Origin: Flavobacterium sp. K5-23
Lineage (GTDB): Bacteria; Bacteroidota; Bacteroidia; Flavobacteriales; Flavobacteriaceae
Direction of reading: 5' to 3'
Length of the DNA: 64,000 nt
NCBI RefSeq assembly: GCF_023278045.1
Contig: NZ_CP056783.1
Coordinates: 1,459,501 to 1,523,500, forward strand
Made by a program: the position numbers and the translations under genes. Positions 9,076 through 18,100 of this stretch are shown piece after piece (the first letter of the stretch is position 1; every line of letters begins with the position of its first letter). Under the pieces are notes generated by a model that was given only the letters and a program-made list of their open reading frames with translations, made no database searches and was not told the origin of the DNA.

Positions 9076-9558
9076 TTATTTTTTAAGATTGTCAGAAGCT
9101 TTATCAACCGCTTCTTTTAATTCTGTTTTGTATTGAATTATTTTGTCTAGGACATTCTTATTTTGACTTCCTATGATTTGTGCTGCTAGGATTCCTGCGT
9201 TTTTCGCACCGTTTAATGCTACAGTTGCTACTGGAACTCCTCCAGGCATTTGTAAAATAGACAGCACACTGTCCCATCCATCAATTGAGTTGCTAGATTT
9301 TACAGGTACTCCAATAACAGGTAGCGGAGACATTGATGCGACCATTCCCGGTAAATGAGCTGCGCCACCAGCACCAGCTATAATAACTGTAATGCCACGA
9401 GTGTGTGCGTTTTTACTAAAATCAAATAATTTTTCAGGTGTTCTATGTGCCGAAACGATATCTACTTCAGTTTCTATGTCGAATCCTTTTAGGATGTCTA
9501 TGGCGTCTTGCATTACGGGCATATCTGAGATACTTCCCATGATTACGGCTACTTTCAT
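9076..9558 (-). CDS. purE: N5-carboxyaminoimidazole ribonucleotide mutase
   Basis: PurE converts N5-CAIR to CAIR in de novo purine synthesis. The 160-residue length and the motifs GSISD (residues 8-12) and SAHRTP (36-41) are those of class I PurE, the bacterial form that works with PurK. purK lies directly upstream on the same strand, so the two genes form a purK-purE operon with a 72-base spacer. That spacer is filled with short repeats rather than a promoter. Confidence 0.96.
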   Translation of the reverse strand: MKVAVIMGSISDMPVMQDAIDILKGFDIETEVDIVSAHRTPEKLFDFSKNAHTRGITVIIAGAGGAAHLPGMVASMSPLPVIGVPVKSSNSIDGWDSVLSILQMPGGVPVATVALNGAKNAGILAAQIIGSQNKNVLDKIIQYKTELKEAVDKASDNLKK

Positions 9559-9562
9559 TTTT

Positions 9563-9646
9563 GTTTAAAGTTTAAGGTTTAAAAGTTTAAAGTTATGCAA
9601 TGGCAACTGAAAACTGCGACTGAAAACTGATCACTGACCACTGATT
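9563..9646. repeat. Low-complexity short-repeat tract between purE and purK
   Basis: The left half repeats GTTTAAAG / TTTAAGG / TTTAAAA / GTTTAAAG (9563-9594). The right half repeats ACTGAAAACTG and ACTGA units (9606-9646) and runs into the last codons of purK. A related unit occurs at 14017-14038. Confidence 0.6.
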
Positions 9647-10788
9647 ACTCTAATCGTGTTCTTCACATCCTCGGCAATTCGTCTTGCTTCTTTGATGTCT
9701 TCGTTTACTATTGTTACGTGACCCATTTTTCTAAAAGGGCGAGTTTGTTTTTTACCGTAAATGTGCGGCGTAACACCATTCCATTCTAAGATGGTCTCGA
9801 TGTTTTCATAAATCACATTTCCTGAAAACCCTTCGGCTCCAACTAAATTCACCATAATTCCAGCCACTTTACTGTCCGTGTTTCCTAGAGGTAAGTCTAG
9901 AATGGCGCGTAAATGGTTTTCGAATTGAGAAGTGTAACTTGCTTCGATGGAATAATGACCTGAATTGTGTGGACGTGGGGCAACTTCGTTTACGAGAATT
10001 TCGTCGTTCTCGGTTTGGAACATTTCTACTGCCAATAAACCTACATGATTGAATTTTTCAGAAACATTTAAAGCGATAGCTCTTGCTTTTTCGGCAACAG
10101 TTTCATCTATACGAGCTGGACATATTACATATTCCACTTGGTTAGCCTCCGGATGGAATTCCATTTCAACTACAGGATAAGTCTTGATTTCTCCTGATGG
10201 ATTGCGACAAACGATAACTGCCAATTCATTTTTGAAAGGCACCATAGTTTCGGCTATGCATTCTACATTGGGTAGATTATCAAGGTCGGTGTTTTTCCGA
10301 ATAACTTTTACTCCGTTACCGTCGTATCCAAATTCAGTACATTTCCATACAAAAGGCAATTGGATTTCGTTGTTCTCAACTACTTTTTGAAGAGTAGTTA
10401 AATTGTTGAATCTTTTATAGTCAGCTGTAGGAATATTATTTTCTATATAAAAATCTTTCTGAATTCCTTTATTTTGAATTCCTTTAAGTGTTTTAGGGGA
10501 AGGGTAGACTTTAAGACCTTCGTTTTCCAATCTCTCTAAAGCTTCAAGGTTTACAAGTTCAATTTCGAATGTAAGTACATCTACTTTTTTACCAAAATTA
10601 TATACCGTTTCAAAATCCATCAAATCCCCTTTGAAGAAATGATTGCAAGCGATTTTACAAGGAGCCTCGTCACTAGGATCCAGGACGTAAGTTTGAATAT
10701 CAAATTTTCGAGTGTCAAATAAAAGCATTTTGCCTAATTGGCCACCACCTAATATTCCTAGTTTGAATTCAGAAGAAAAATAATTCAT
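9631..10788 (-). CDS. purK: 5-(carboxyamino)imidazole ribonucleotide synthase
   Basis: PurK uses ATP and bicarbonate to carboxylate AIR to N5-CAIR, the substrate of PurE encoded just downstream. The protein is an ATP-grasp enzyme. The N-terminal nucleotide-binding motif KLGILGGGQLGKM is seen, and the central ATP-grasp region includes VWKCTEFGYDGNGVKV. I place the start at the ATG at 10788 (385 residues). A longer frame from a TTG at 10812 would overlap the -7 promoter element at 10810-10817, so it is unlikely. The last codons and stop lie inside a short-repeat tract. Confidence 0.95.
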   Translation of the reverse strand: MNYFSSEFKLGILGGGQLGKMLLFDTRKFDIQTYVLDPSDEAPCKIACNHFFKGDLMDFETVYNFGKKVDVLTFEIELVNLEALERLENEGLKVYPSPKTLKGIQNKGIQKDFYIENNIPTADYKRFNNLTTLQKVVENNEIQLPFVWKCTEFGYDGNGVKVIRKNTDLDNLPNVECIAETMVPFKNELAVIVCRNPSGEIKTYPVVEMEFHPEANQVEYVICPARIDETVAEKARAIALNVSEKFNHVGLLAVEMFQTENDEILVNEVAPRPHNSGHYSIEASYTSQFENHLRAILDLPLGNTDSKVAGIMVNLVGAEGFSGNVIYENIETILEWNGVTPHIYGKKQTRPFRKMGHVTIVNEDIKEARRIAEDVKNTIRVISGQ

Positions 10789-10809
10789 TGTTGCGTTGTT
10801 TGTTGCCGG

Positions 10810-10817
10810 CAAAGATA
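10810..10817 (-). promoter_or_regulatory. -7 promoter element of the purK-purE operon
   Basis: The minus strand reads TATCTTTG, matching TAnnTTTG, 21 bases before the purK ATG. It overlaps an in-frame TTG and so decides the start codon. No purine-riboswitch structure is visible in the 21-base leader. Confidence 0.65.
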
Positions 10818-10843
10818 CTTTATAAAGCTTGAATTGGAAAATG

Positions 10844-11374
10844 CTATTTTATTTTCTTCAATATTTCTCTTGCAATTGCTTTGTATCCAGCTGAATATTT
10901 CATGTAGTCATCGTTAAGTATGCGTTGTAAATCAGAATAAATCCACTTGTGTTTTTTACCAAGTTCAAACAATGCCCTGATAGAATAAGCTTTTGGCGCA
11001 ACTTTAAGATCTTCCTCAATGAGCCAATCCAAACAGCTTTTAATTATTTTTTGCTCTTGGAGTTCAGTTAAAGAAAGGTGTTGTGTTGCAAACATATATG
11101 TTTTAGAAACAGACCGTAGTGCACTGTTATTATTGGATTTTGAGTGACTTTGACAAAAACGATCTAGATAATTGATGAGTAAATAAAGTTGATCTTCTAA
11201 GACTAATTCGAGAATCCAGTATGCTTTATGGTGGTTTTTGTCTTCTGTATTTAAAGAGAGTTCTAATAAATCAGGATATAAATCAGGGTTGGCTAAAATT
11301 AGAGATGCGTTTTCTTGACGGCTCGCCCTATATGCAGTGCTGTTTGATATGTTTTTATAAAGTTTAATATTCAT
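10844..11374 (-). CDS. Helical protein of unknown function
   Basis: The 176-residue protein has no signal peptide or membrane segment and appears entirely alpha-helical, with spaced helix pairs resembling HEAT-type repeats. Examples are DLYPDLLELSLNTEDKNHH and YSAGYKAIAREILKKIK. I do not recognise a family with confidence. I recall similar Flavobacterium proteins being labelled adenylosuccinate lyase, but none of that enzyme's catalytic motifs is present, so I do not adopt the name. It lies upstream of purK on the same strand. purK has its own -7 element in the 55-base gap, so co-transcription is optional. Confidence 0.7.
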   Translation of the reverse strand: MNIKLYKNISNSTAYRASRQENASLILANPDLYPDLLELSLNTEDKNHHKAYWILELVLEDQLYLLINYLDRFCQSHSKSNNNSALRSVSKTYMFATQHLSLTELQEQKIIKSCLDWLIEEDLKVAPKAYSIRALFELGKKHKWIYSDLQRILNDDYMKYSAGYKAIAREILKKIK

Positions 11375-11454
11375 TGTTGGTGTAAAAAAGCTCGTTATTT
11401 TTAACTGTATATATTCTTATGGTTTTAAATCTGAATTCTCAATTCAGAAATACC

Positions 11455-11462
11455 TATCTTTG
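11455..11462 (+). promoter_or_regulatory. -7 promoter element of hpt
   Basis: TATCTTTG matches TAnnTTTG and lies 24 bases before the ATG at 11487. An in-frame TTG at 11460 overlaps the element, which argues against it as a start codon. Confidence 0.65.
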
Positions 11463-11486
11463 CACATTATTTTAAATACAAAAATA

Positions 11487-12017
11487 ATGATTCAACTTCA
11501 CGATAAACAATTTGTTCCGTTTATTTCAGCTAAAGAAATAGAATTTGCAATAGCGAAAATGGTGGCTCAAATAGAAGATGATTTTACTGACGAAACACCG
11601 GTTTTTGTGGGTGTTTTAAACGGTTCTTTTATGGTAGTTTCTGATTTTATGAAAGGCTATAAGAAACCCTGTGAAGTCAGTTTTATAAAACTGGCTTCCT
11701 ATGAAGGGACTTCCTCAACAGATGAGGTAAAGCAATTGATTGGTTTAAACCAAGATTTATCTGGGAGATCTGTTGTTATAATTGAAGATATTGTAGATAC
11801 GGGGAATACATTAGTTGTTCTCAAGGAATTATTCAAAAAACAAAATGTAAAACATTTAAGAATAGCGACACTTTTCTTCAAGCCAGAAGCATATAAAAAA
11901 GATATAAAAATTGATTATATAGGAGTTAGAATTCCTAATAAATTTATAGTGGGTTTTGGTTTAGACTATGATGGTCTAGGTAGAAATTTACCAGAAGTAT
12001 ATCAATTAAAAGAATAA
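11487..12017 (+). CDS. hpt: Hypoxanthine phosphoribosyltransferase
   Basis: This enzyme salvages hypoxanthine or guanine by joining it to PRPP, giving IMP or GMP. The PRPP-binding motif VVIIEDIVDTGNT is at residues 96-108, and the early loop VGVLNGSF is near residue 41. The 176-residue length fits the family. I use the ATG at 11487, because the longer frame from TTG at 11460 would begin inside the promoter element. adk begins 17 bases downstream, so the two purine-nucleotide genes are probably co-transcribed. Confidence 0.94.
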   Translation: MIQLHDKQFVPFISAKEIEFAIAKMVAQIEDDFTDETPVFVGVLNGSFMVVSDFMKGYKKPCEVSFIKLASYEGTSSTDEVKQLIGLNQDLSGRSVVIIEDIVDTGNTLVVLKELFKKQNVKHLRIATLFFKPEAYKKDIKIDYIGVRIPNKFIVGFGLDYDGLGRNLPEVYQLKE

Positions 12018-12034
12018 CTACGTAATACACAACT

Positions 12035-12625
12035 ATGATTAACATTGTTTTATTTGGGAAACCAGGTGCGGGAAAAGGAACACAAGCTGAGTTTTTAAAA
12101 GAGAAATACAAATTAATACACATTTCTACAGGAGATGTATTTCGTTTTAATTTGAAAAATAATACTGAACTAGGTAAGCAAGTACGAGTTTATATGGATG
12201 CAGGTGATTTAGTTCCTGATGAATTAACGACTAAAATGTTAATTGATGAGGTAAATAAAAACTTGGATTCTAACGGTATTCTATTTGACGGTTACCCAAG
12301 AACAATTTCACAAGCACAAGCTTTAGATGAATATCTTGAAACAATAAACTCAGCTGTAACTGCAACTGTTGCGCTTGAAGCGGATGATGAAATCCTTATT
12401 CAAAGATTGTTAGAAAGAGGAAAAACTAGTGGCAGACCTGATGATCAAGATGAAGACAAAATCAGAAACAGATATCAGGAATACAACGAAAAAACAGCTC
12501 CTTTGATGGATTTTTATAAGTCACAAGGAAAGTTTTATGCAGTGAATGGTATTGGAACAATTGAAGAAATCACTGAACGTTTAAGCTTAGTGATTGATGA
12601 ATTAGAAGTGAAAGTAAAAGGATAA
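12035..12625 (+). CDS. adk: Adenylate kinase
   Basis: Adk interconverts AMP plus ATP with two ADP. The P-loop GKPGAGKGT is at residues 8-16, followed by the AMP-binding STGD near residue 37 and the DGYPRT motif. The segment RGKTSGRPDDQDE replaces a full lid, so this is the short, zinc-free form (196 residues). In many bacteria adk sits in the spc operon after secY; here secY is followed directly by infA, and adk lies 45 kb away, next to hpt. Confidence 0.97.
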   Translation: MINIVLFGKPGAGKGTQAEFLKEKYKLIHISTGDVFRFNLKNNTELGKQVRVYMDAGDLVPDELTTKMLIDEVNKNLDSNGILFDGYPRTISQAQALDEYLETINSAVTATVALEADDEILIQRLLERGKTSGRPDDQDEDKIRNRYQEYNEKTAPLMDFYKSQGKFYAVNGIGTIEEITERLSLVIDELEVKVKG

Positions 12626-12682
12626 GAATTAGCGTTTAGAAATTTCTGATTTCTGAATTATACTCCTAACAAATTTAAAACT

Positions 12683-13957
12683 TTGGAAATACTAATAATA
12701 CTTTTTCTAATACTCCTAAACGGACTTTTTTCCATGTCAGAAATCTCATTGATTTCGGCTAGGAAAAATAGATTAGAGACAGCTGCAAAAAAAGGGAATA
12801 AAAATGCACAGATCGCATTAGATTTGGCTAATTCTCCAAATAAGTTTTTATCTACGGTGCAAATAGGAATTACCCTTATCGGGATTCTTACGGGTATTTA
12901 TAGTGGGGATAAAATCACAAAGGATGTTGAAGCTTTTGTTAGAGGTTTTGAGTTTATGGCTCTATATGCACACACAATTGCAGTAGGTTTAGTAGTAGTA
13001 GTGTTGACTTTTTTCTCATTGGTTTTAGGAGAGTTATTGCCAAAAAGGATTGGTCTGAATCATCCGGAAGCTATTGCTAAAGCAGTCGCTTTGCCGATGA
13101 AGATGGTTTCGATTGTTACTGCACCATTTATTTGGATGTTGACTCATTCAACTGATTTTTTATTAAATGTCTTAAATATAAAACCTACAGCTGACGGTAA
13201 AGTAACCGAGGAGGAAATTAAAGCTATTATAAAAGAAGGTACCGAAGGGGGAGAAGTTCAGGAGATTGAACAAGATATTGTAGAGCGTGTTTTTCATATT
13301 GGAGACAGAAAAATAAATTCTTTAATGACCCATAGAAAGTCTGTGGTTTTTTTACCATTGCATGCTACTAAAGTTCAGGTAAAGGAATTTATGCTTGAAG
13401 AATTGCATTCTATTTATCCTGTTTACGATAAGGATTATGATGATATTGTGGGGGTTGTTAACCTGAAAAGTATTTTTGCTAATATTGATAAGGAAAATTT
13501 CAATTTGCAGCATATTATGACAGAGGCTCCTTTTATGATGGAGCAAACTACAGCTTATAAAGCTTTGGAAAGATTTAAAAAAACGGGTATTCATTATTCA
13601 TTTGTTTCAGATGAGTATGGTATTTTTCAAGGGGTGATAACTCTGAACGACATTTTGGAAGCTTTAGTTGGAAATGCGTCCGATTTTTATAAAGAAGATT
13701 TTCAATTGCTAGAAAGAGAAGATGGATCTTGGTTAGTTGACGGACATTATTCGTTACATGATTTCCTGACTTACTTTGAACTAGACGAGTTGATTAATGA
13801 TTATGAAGTAACCACGGTAAGCGGACTAATTATGGTGGAGCTTTCTCATATTCCAAAACAAGGCGAAAAATTGATTTGGCAAAAATTTGAATTGGAAGTG
13901 ATTGATATGGATGGGGTTAAGATTGATAAAATAATGGTGAAATCATTATATAAATAA
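12683..13957 (+). CDS. CNNM/CorC-type membrane protein (DUF21, CBS pair, CorC_HlyC domains)
   Basis: The 424-residue protein has an N-terminal DUF21 membrane domain (about residues 1-190), a CBS pair (about 200-330) and a C-terminal transporter-associated CorC_HlyC domain. Family members are linked to magnesium or cobalt efflux and are often mislabelled hemolysins. The start is TTG at 12683: it gives MEILIILFLILLNGLFSMSE, the normal family N-terminus, whereas the next ATG would cut the first membrane helix. Gliding protein GldE of Flavobacterium belongs to the same family, but the neighbours here (adk, obgE) are not the gldD/ssb context I would expect. Confidence 0.88.
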   Translation: MEILIILFLILLNGLFSMSEISLISARKNRLETAAKKGNKNAQIALDLANSPNKFLSTVQIGITLIGILTGIYSGDKITKDVEAFVRGFEFMALYAHTIAVGLVVVVLTFFSLVLGELLPKRIGLNHPEAIAKAVALPMKMVSIVTAPFIWMLTHSTDFLLNVLNIKPTADGKVTEEEIKAIIKEGTEGGEVQEIEQDIVERVFHIGDRKINSLMTHRKSVVFLPLHATKVQVKEFMLEELHSIYPVYDKDYDDIVGVVNLKSIFANIDKENFNLQHIMTEAPFMMEQTTAYKALERFKKTGIHYSFVSDEYGIFQGVITLNDILEALVGNASDFYKEDFQLLEREDGSWLVDGHYSLHDFLTYFELDELINDYEVTTVSGLIMVELSHIPKQGEKLIWQKFELEVIDMDGVKIDKIMVKSLYK

Positions 13958-14016
13958 AAAAGTTAACGGATTTAGTTTCTGTTTTCAGTACCATTACACT
14001 GAGAATACCAGCTATT

Positions 14017-14038
14017 AACTGTGACTTAAAACTGAATA
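14017..14038 (+). repeat. Dispersed ACTG-type intergenic repeat unit
   Basis: This 22-base unit matches 9612-9633 at 18 of 22 positions by eye (shared core GACT-AAAACTGA). It lies in the gap before obgE. Confidence 0.5.
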
Positions 14039-14049
14039 TTTAAGAAAAG

Positions 14050-15051
14050 ATGACTGAAGGGAATTTTGTAGATTACGTAAAAATATATGTTTCTTCCGGA
14101 AAGGGAGGAAAAGGTTCAACGCATTTACACAGAGAGAAATTTATTGAAAAGGGTGGTCCCGATGGTGGTGATGGTGGACGTGGTGGACACGTATTTCTTG
14201 TAGGGAACAAAGCGCTTTGGACTTTGTTTCATCTTAAATTTGCGCGACATGTCAAAGCTGGTCACGGTGGAGATGGTGCTGGAGATAGAAGTACTGGTGC
14301 TGATGGAGCTGACAAATACATTGAGGTTCCTTTAGGAACTGTTGTTAAGGATAAAGAAACGGGCGAAACCTTATTCGAAATTACTGAAGAAGGGGAAAAA
14401 CAAATTCTTTCTAGAGGAGGTAAAGGAGGACTAGGAAACTGGCACTTTAGAAGTTCTACAAATCAAACACCTAGATATGCTCAACCAGGATTGCCTGGAG
14501 TAGAGATGGATGTTATTCTAGAACTTAAAGTATTAGCTGATGTAGGTCTAGTAGGTTTTCCTAATGCTGGAAAGTCAACTTTGTTATCTGTATTAACTTC
14601 TGCAAAACCAAAAATTGCTGATTATCCATTTACTACTTTAAAGCCCAACTTAGGTATTGTTGCTTATAGAGATTTTCAATCTTTTGTAATTGCTGATATT
14701 CCAGGAATTATAGAAGGAGCAGCCGAAGGAAAAGGTTTAGGACATTACTTTTTACGTCACATTGAACGTAACTCAACACTATTGTTCTTAGTGCCTGTAG
14801 ACACTCCAGACATCAAAGGAGAATATGATATATTAGTTAATGAATTGACTAAGTATAATCCTGAAATGCTTGATAAAGAACGTTTGTTAGTGATATCTAA
14901 ATGCGATATGCTTGATGATGAATTAAAAGCAGAACTTAAAGTTGAACTGGATGTTGCTTTCAAAGATGTTCCCTATATGTTTATTTCATCTGTTGCTCAA
15001 CAAGGATTGACAGAGTTAAAAGATAAGCTATGGAAAATGTTGAATGATTAA
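14050..15051 (+). CDS. obgE: Obg-family GTPase
   Basis: Obg is an essential GTPase that assists 50S ribosome assembly and the stringent response. The glycine-rich Obg fold fills residues 1-160 ([29 protein letters not shown]). The GTPase motifs follow: G1 GFPNAGKST at 169-177, G3 DIPG at 216-219, G4 SKCD at 283-286 in place of the canonical NKxD, and G5 SSV at 313-315. At 333 residues it lacks the C-terminal OCT domain found in Firmicutes. A strong terminator follows directly. Confidence 0.97.
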   Translation: MTEGNFVDYVKIYVSSGKGGKGSTHLHREKFIEKGGPDGGDGGRGGHVFLVGNKALWTLFHLKFARHVKAGHGGDGAGDRSTGADGADKYIEVPLGTVVKDKETGETLFEITEEGEKQILSRGGKGGLGNWHFRSSTNQTPRYAQPGLPGVEMDVILELKVLADVGLVGFPNAGKSTLLSVLTSAKPKIADYPFTTLKPNLGIVAYRDFQSFVIADIPGIIEGAAEGKGLGHYFLRHIERNSTLLFLVPVDTPDIKGEYDILVNELTKYNPEMLDKERLLVISKCDMLDDELKAELKVELDVAFKDVPYMFISSVAQQGLTELKDKLWKMLND

Positions 15052-15070
15052 TATTCATTTTTAATATAGT

Positions 15071-15107
15071 AAAACCGTCTCATTTTATAAGTGAGACGGT
15101 TTTTTTT
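15071..15107. terminator. Bidirectional terminator between obgE and the alpha-2-macroglobulin gene
   Basis: AAAACCGTCTCA (15071-15082) and TGAGACGGTTTT (15092-15103) form a 12-bp stem, with a T run to 15107 on the plus strand. The stop codon of the minus-strand gene begins inside that T run. The symmetric A/T flanks let it work in both directions. Confidence 0.92.
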
Positions 15108-18100
15108 ATTTAATTTTTACTCGAATGCCTTTGGTGTGACTACTAAATTCAGGAGCGTACATACTTTGAATGGTTGTGATTCCATTGGAGAAATCACCTT
15201 TGTTATTTACTAGAATGTCATATTCTATTACATAAGTTCCTTTATTAATCGAGTCGAAAAAGAAATGTGTGGCAACATCTTTAGTGCTTTGATAAAAACT
15301 TAACCCATCTTTGTATTGGTGTTCAGACAATGTTTTTACAGGTTCAAAACAAGATGCTCGCATGTCTTTTAGGTGAATAAATTCCATGTTTTCCTTGGCA
15401 GTAATTATTAACCTTACACTTACTAAATCACCAATTTCCATTAGGTAATTTGATGTTGCCTTTTGTAGAATTTCACCTTTGTCTGTGTTTTTCTTTAAAT
15501 ACAATTCTTTAGTAACTGATAAAACACTACCGTTATGATCTTTTATTTTATCGGAATCTTCAAAATACTGCCAATATATACCACCAAAACCGGGGACTTT
15601 AGATTTGTTTTCGATAGAAATTACTGCTGTTTCTTTTTTAATTTCGTCTGCTTTCCAATTGAGTTTTAGGTAGCCTGTTTCAGCTTCTTTCTCGTTTTCG
15701 GTCAGCTTTTTGGTTAGTATTTTTTCGTCCCCAATTTTAATCCTAGTGTTGTCTTTAATACTCAGCCAATCTGTTCCTTGCATCAGTAAAGCATATACTG
15801 CTTCGGTTGTTGCTTTTGTGGTGGGCCAATTTTTAGTTTGCTTATTTTTTAAAAGCCACACTTTCATTGCATCTACTGACTTAGTATCGTTGTCGATTTC
15901 GGCGAAAGCCTCAATAAGCAAGGCCTGTGTTTCTATGGGCGCCTGATGCCAATACCAACCAGCTTTGTTTGCAATCCAATACATACCCCAGTCTTCATTA
16001 TTAGAAGCGGTTTCTCTTAAATTTTCAAGTATTTTCTTGGCCGTATTTTTTTCGCTAAAACGATTTAACACCAAGGACGCCATTCCCTTTTCATATAAAG
16101 AATAGGACAGCCAATTTTCTTTGGCATTTTCTAAATAGATATCAACTATTTTTTTCAACGTATCCGAAATGGGGTTACTTTCAATGTAAAAACTTCGGGT
16201 GTATAGATAATGCAAATCCGTGTTTGGTTCTAACCAGATGGGTTTGCCGTTTTCTTTCTTGTTTTTAGTTCTTTGTTTGTAATTCTCTTCGAATCTTTTG
16301 TCCAAAAACGGAATTCCGGTTTTTGAGATTTGTTCTGTTTTTATTCTGCTGTTTTCGCTTTTGTCCAGTTTCGCTAGATGTCCCAAACCAGATAAAATAT
16401 GTCTGGTGATGTATTCGTTTTCCTCGTTTCCACCAAACCATACAAATCCTCCCGATGTTTTTTGCTTTTGCTTTAACTTATCAAAAGTAACTTCTTGTTT
16501 GTTTTTCATTTTTTCTAAATCAAAAAGCAGTGCTAATTTGCTTTTCTTTTCATCCTCGCTTTGGGCATCATTTAACCAAGGTGTTTCAGCTAGAACAATC
16601 GATTTTAATTCTTCGTTTTCTTCCAGCTTCGAGTTAATTTTGCCATTCTTTCTCCAAGTATCGAAAACAGTAGCGATTTTTGGATTGCTTGAAATAATTG
16701 CTGAAGCTAATGCATTTGCGTAAAAACGCGCAAAAGTTTGCTCGGCACATTCGTGTTCATACTCCATTAAATAAGGAAGAGATTGAATCGCTATCCAAGC
16801 TGGATTTGAAGTGTATTCGAATGTGAATTGATGATTACGTAAAGTGCTTGAATTATTGTTTTTTAGATTGTCAAAAGTATATTCCTTTGTACTGTTTTCT
16901 CTAACCCAAATAGGAATGCTTTCAGTAACAATCATTTTATTTGTCAAAACAGGTAATATGTTTTCCTCTCCATCTGAGAAATTACCCGCTTTGGCTAGAA
17001 CTTTGTACTGAACGCCTTGTAATCCTTCAGGGATATAAATATTCCAACTTACAGTTGTATTGCCGTTAGCGGAGACAGTATAATTTCGTATACTTTTTTC
17101 ATTCAACATTTGCACATCAATAGCTTCCATTGTTGATGCATCAAATAGTTTCAAAATAGCAATTCCTGTTTTGGGTTCACTAGTCATATTTGCAATTTTG
17201 GTAGTTATTTGAATGCTGTCCTTTTCTCTGAAAAATCGAGGGAAATTGGGAATTACCATTAGATCTTTTTGGGTGACAACAATTTTTTCTAAATATCCTG
17301 AAACTGCATTTTTATTGTGCGCCAGTAAACGAAGTTTCCATGCTGTCAGTGCTTCAGGTGAATTGAAGTTGAAGTTGATATTTCCTTTACTATCTGTTTT
17401 TAAATGAGGATAAAAGAAAGCTGTTTCAGATAGATTTTTTCTTGCCTTTACATTTGCCAAAGCCACAAGTGACATGGTGGTGGTGATTATTACGACTCCG
17501 TTTTCTGCTTTTTTACCATAAAGATTGACTGCTTTTTCTTTTTCTAAGAATTCAATGGTAAGGATGTTAGAATAATCGAGTGCTTCGGCTTGATTTTGAG
17601 TTGCAAATTCAGAATCAATAATATAAAGTGCATTTGTAATGTCTTGATTTTTTGTTGCGTTTTTTATCATGATTCCTGCGGCACGGCTTTCAAGCTGAAA
17701 GTTGCTACCGGCAGTGTTGTATACTTGATTGTCTGCTTCTTCAACTATGCGCACTGCAGCAACAGCTCGAATCGATTCGGCGCTTACTTTTCTATCTAGT
17801 ATTTGAGTGGAATATGCTGGTGACTTTTTTTCTCTACTGCTATAATTATATATAATTACTTCCTCTTTTAAGTCTGAGGAACCTTCTTTTAAAGCAACAT
17901 CAATAGTGTTTTTGTCAATAGCAATAGTTTGAGTTTGATACCCTATATGTGAATAAATCAGTGAATCTGTTTGTTTAGCATTGATTTCATAATAGCCTTC
18001 ATAATCACTTATAGCGTTTATTCTTTTATCCTTTACGTTAATTCCTACGCCAGGTATGGATTCTCCCCTTTGATCTGTAATATATCCTGAAATGTGTTCG

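Noticed and set aside
16298..16723. 141-codon plus-strand open frame inside the A2M-like gene
   Set aside because: It is the antisense shadow of a well-supported coding region, and its composition (Ser/Phe/Cys-rich) is typical of a reverse-complement artefact.
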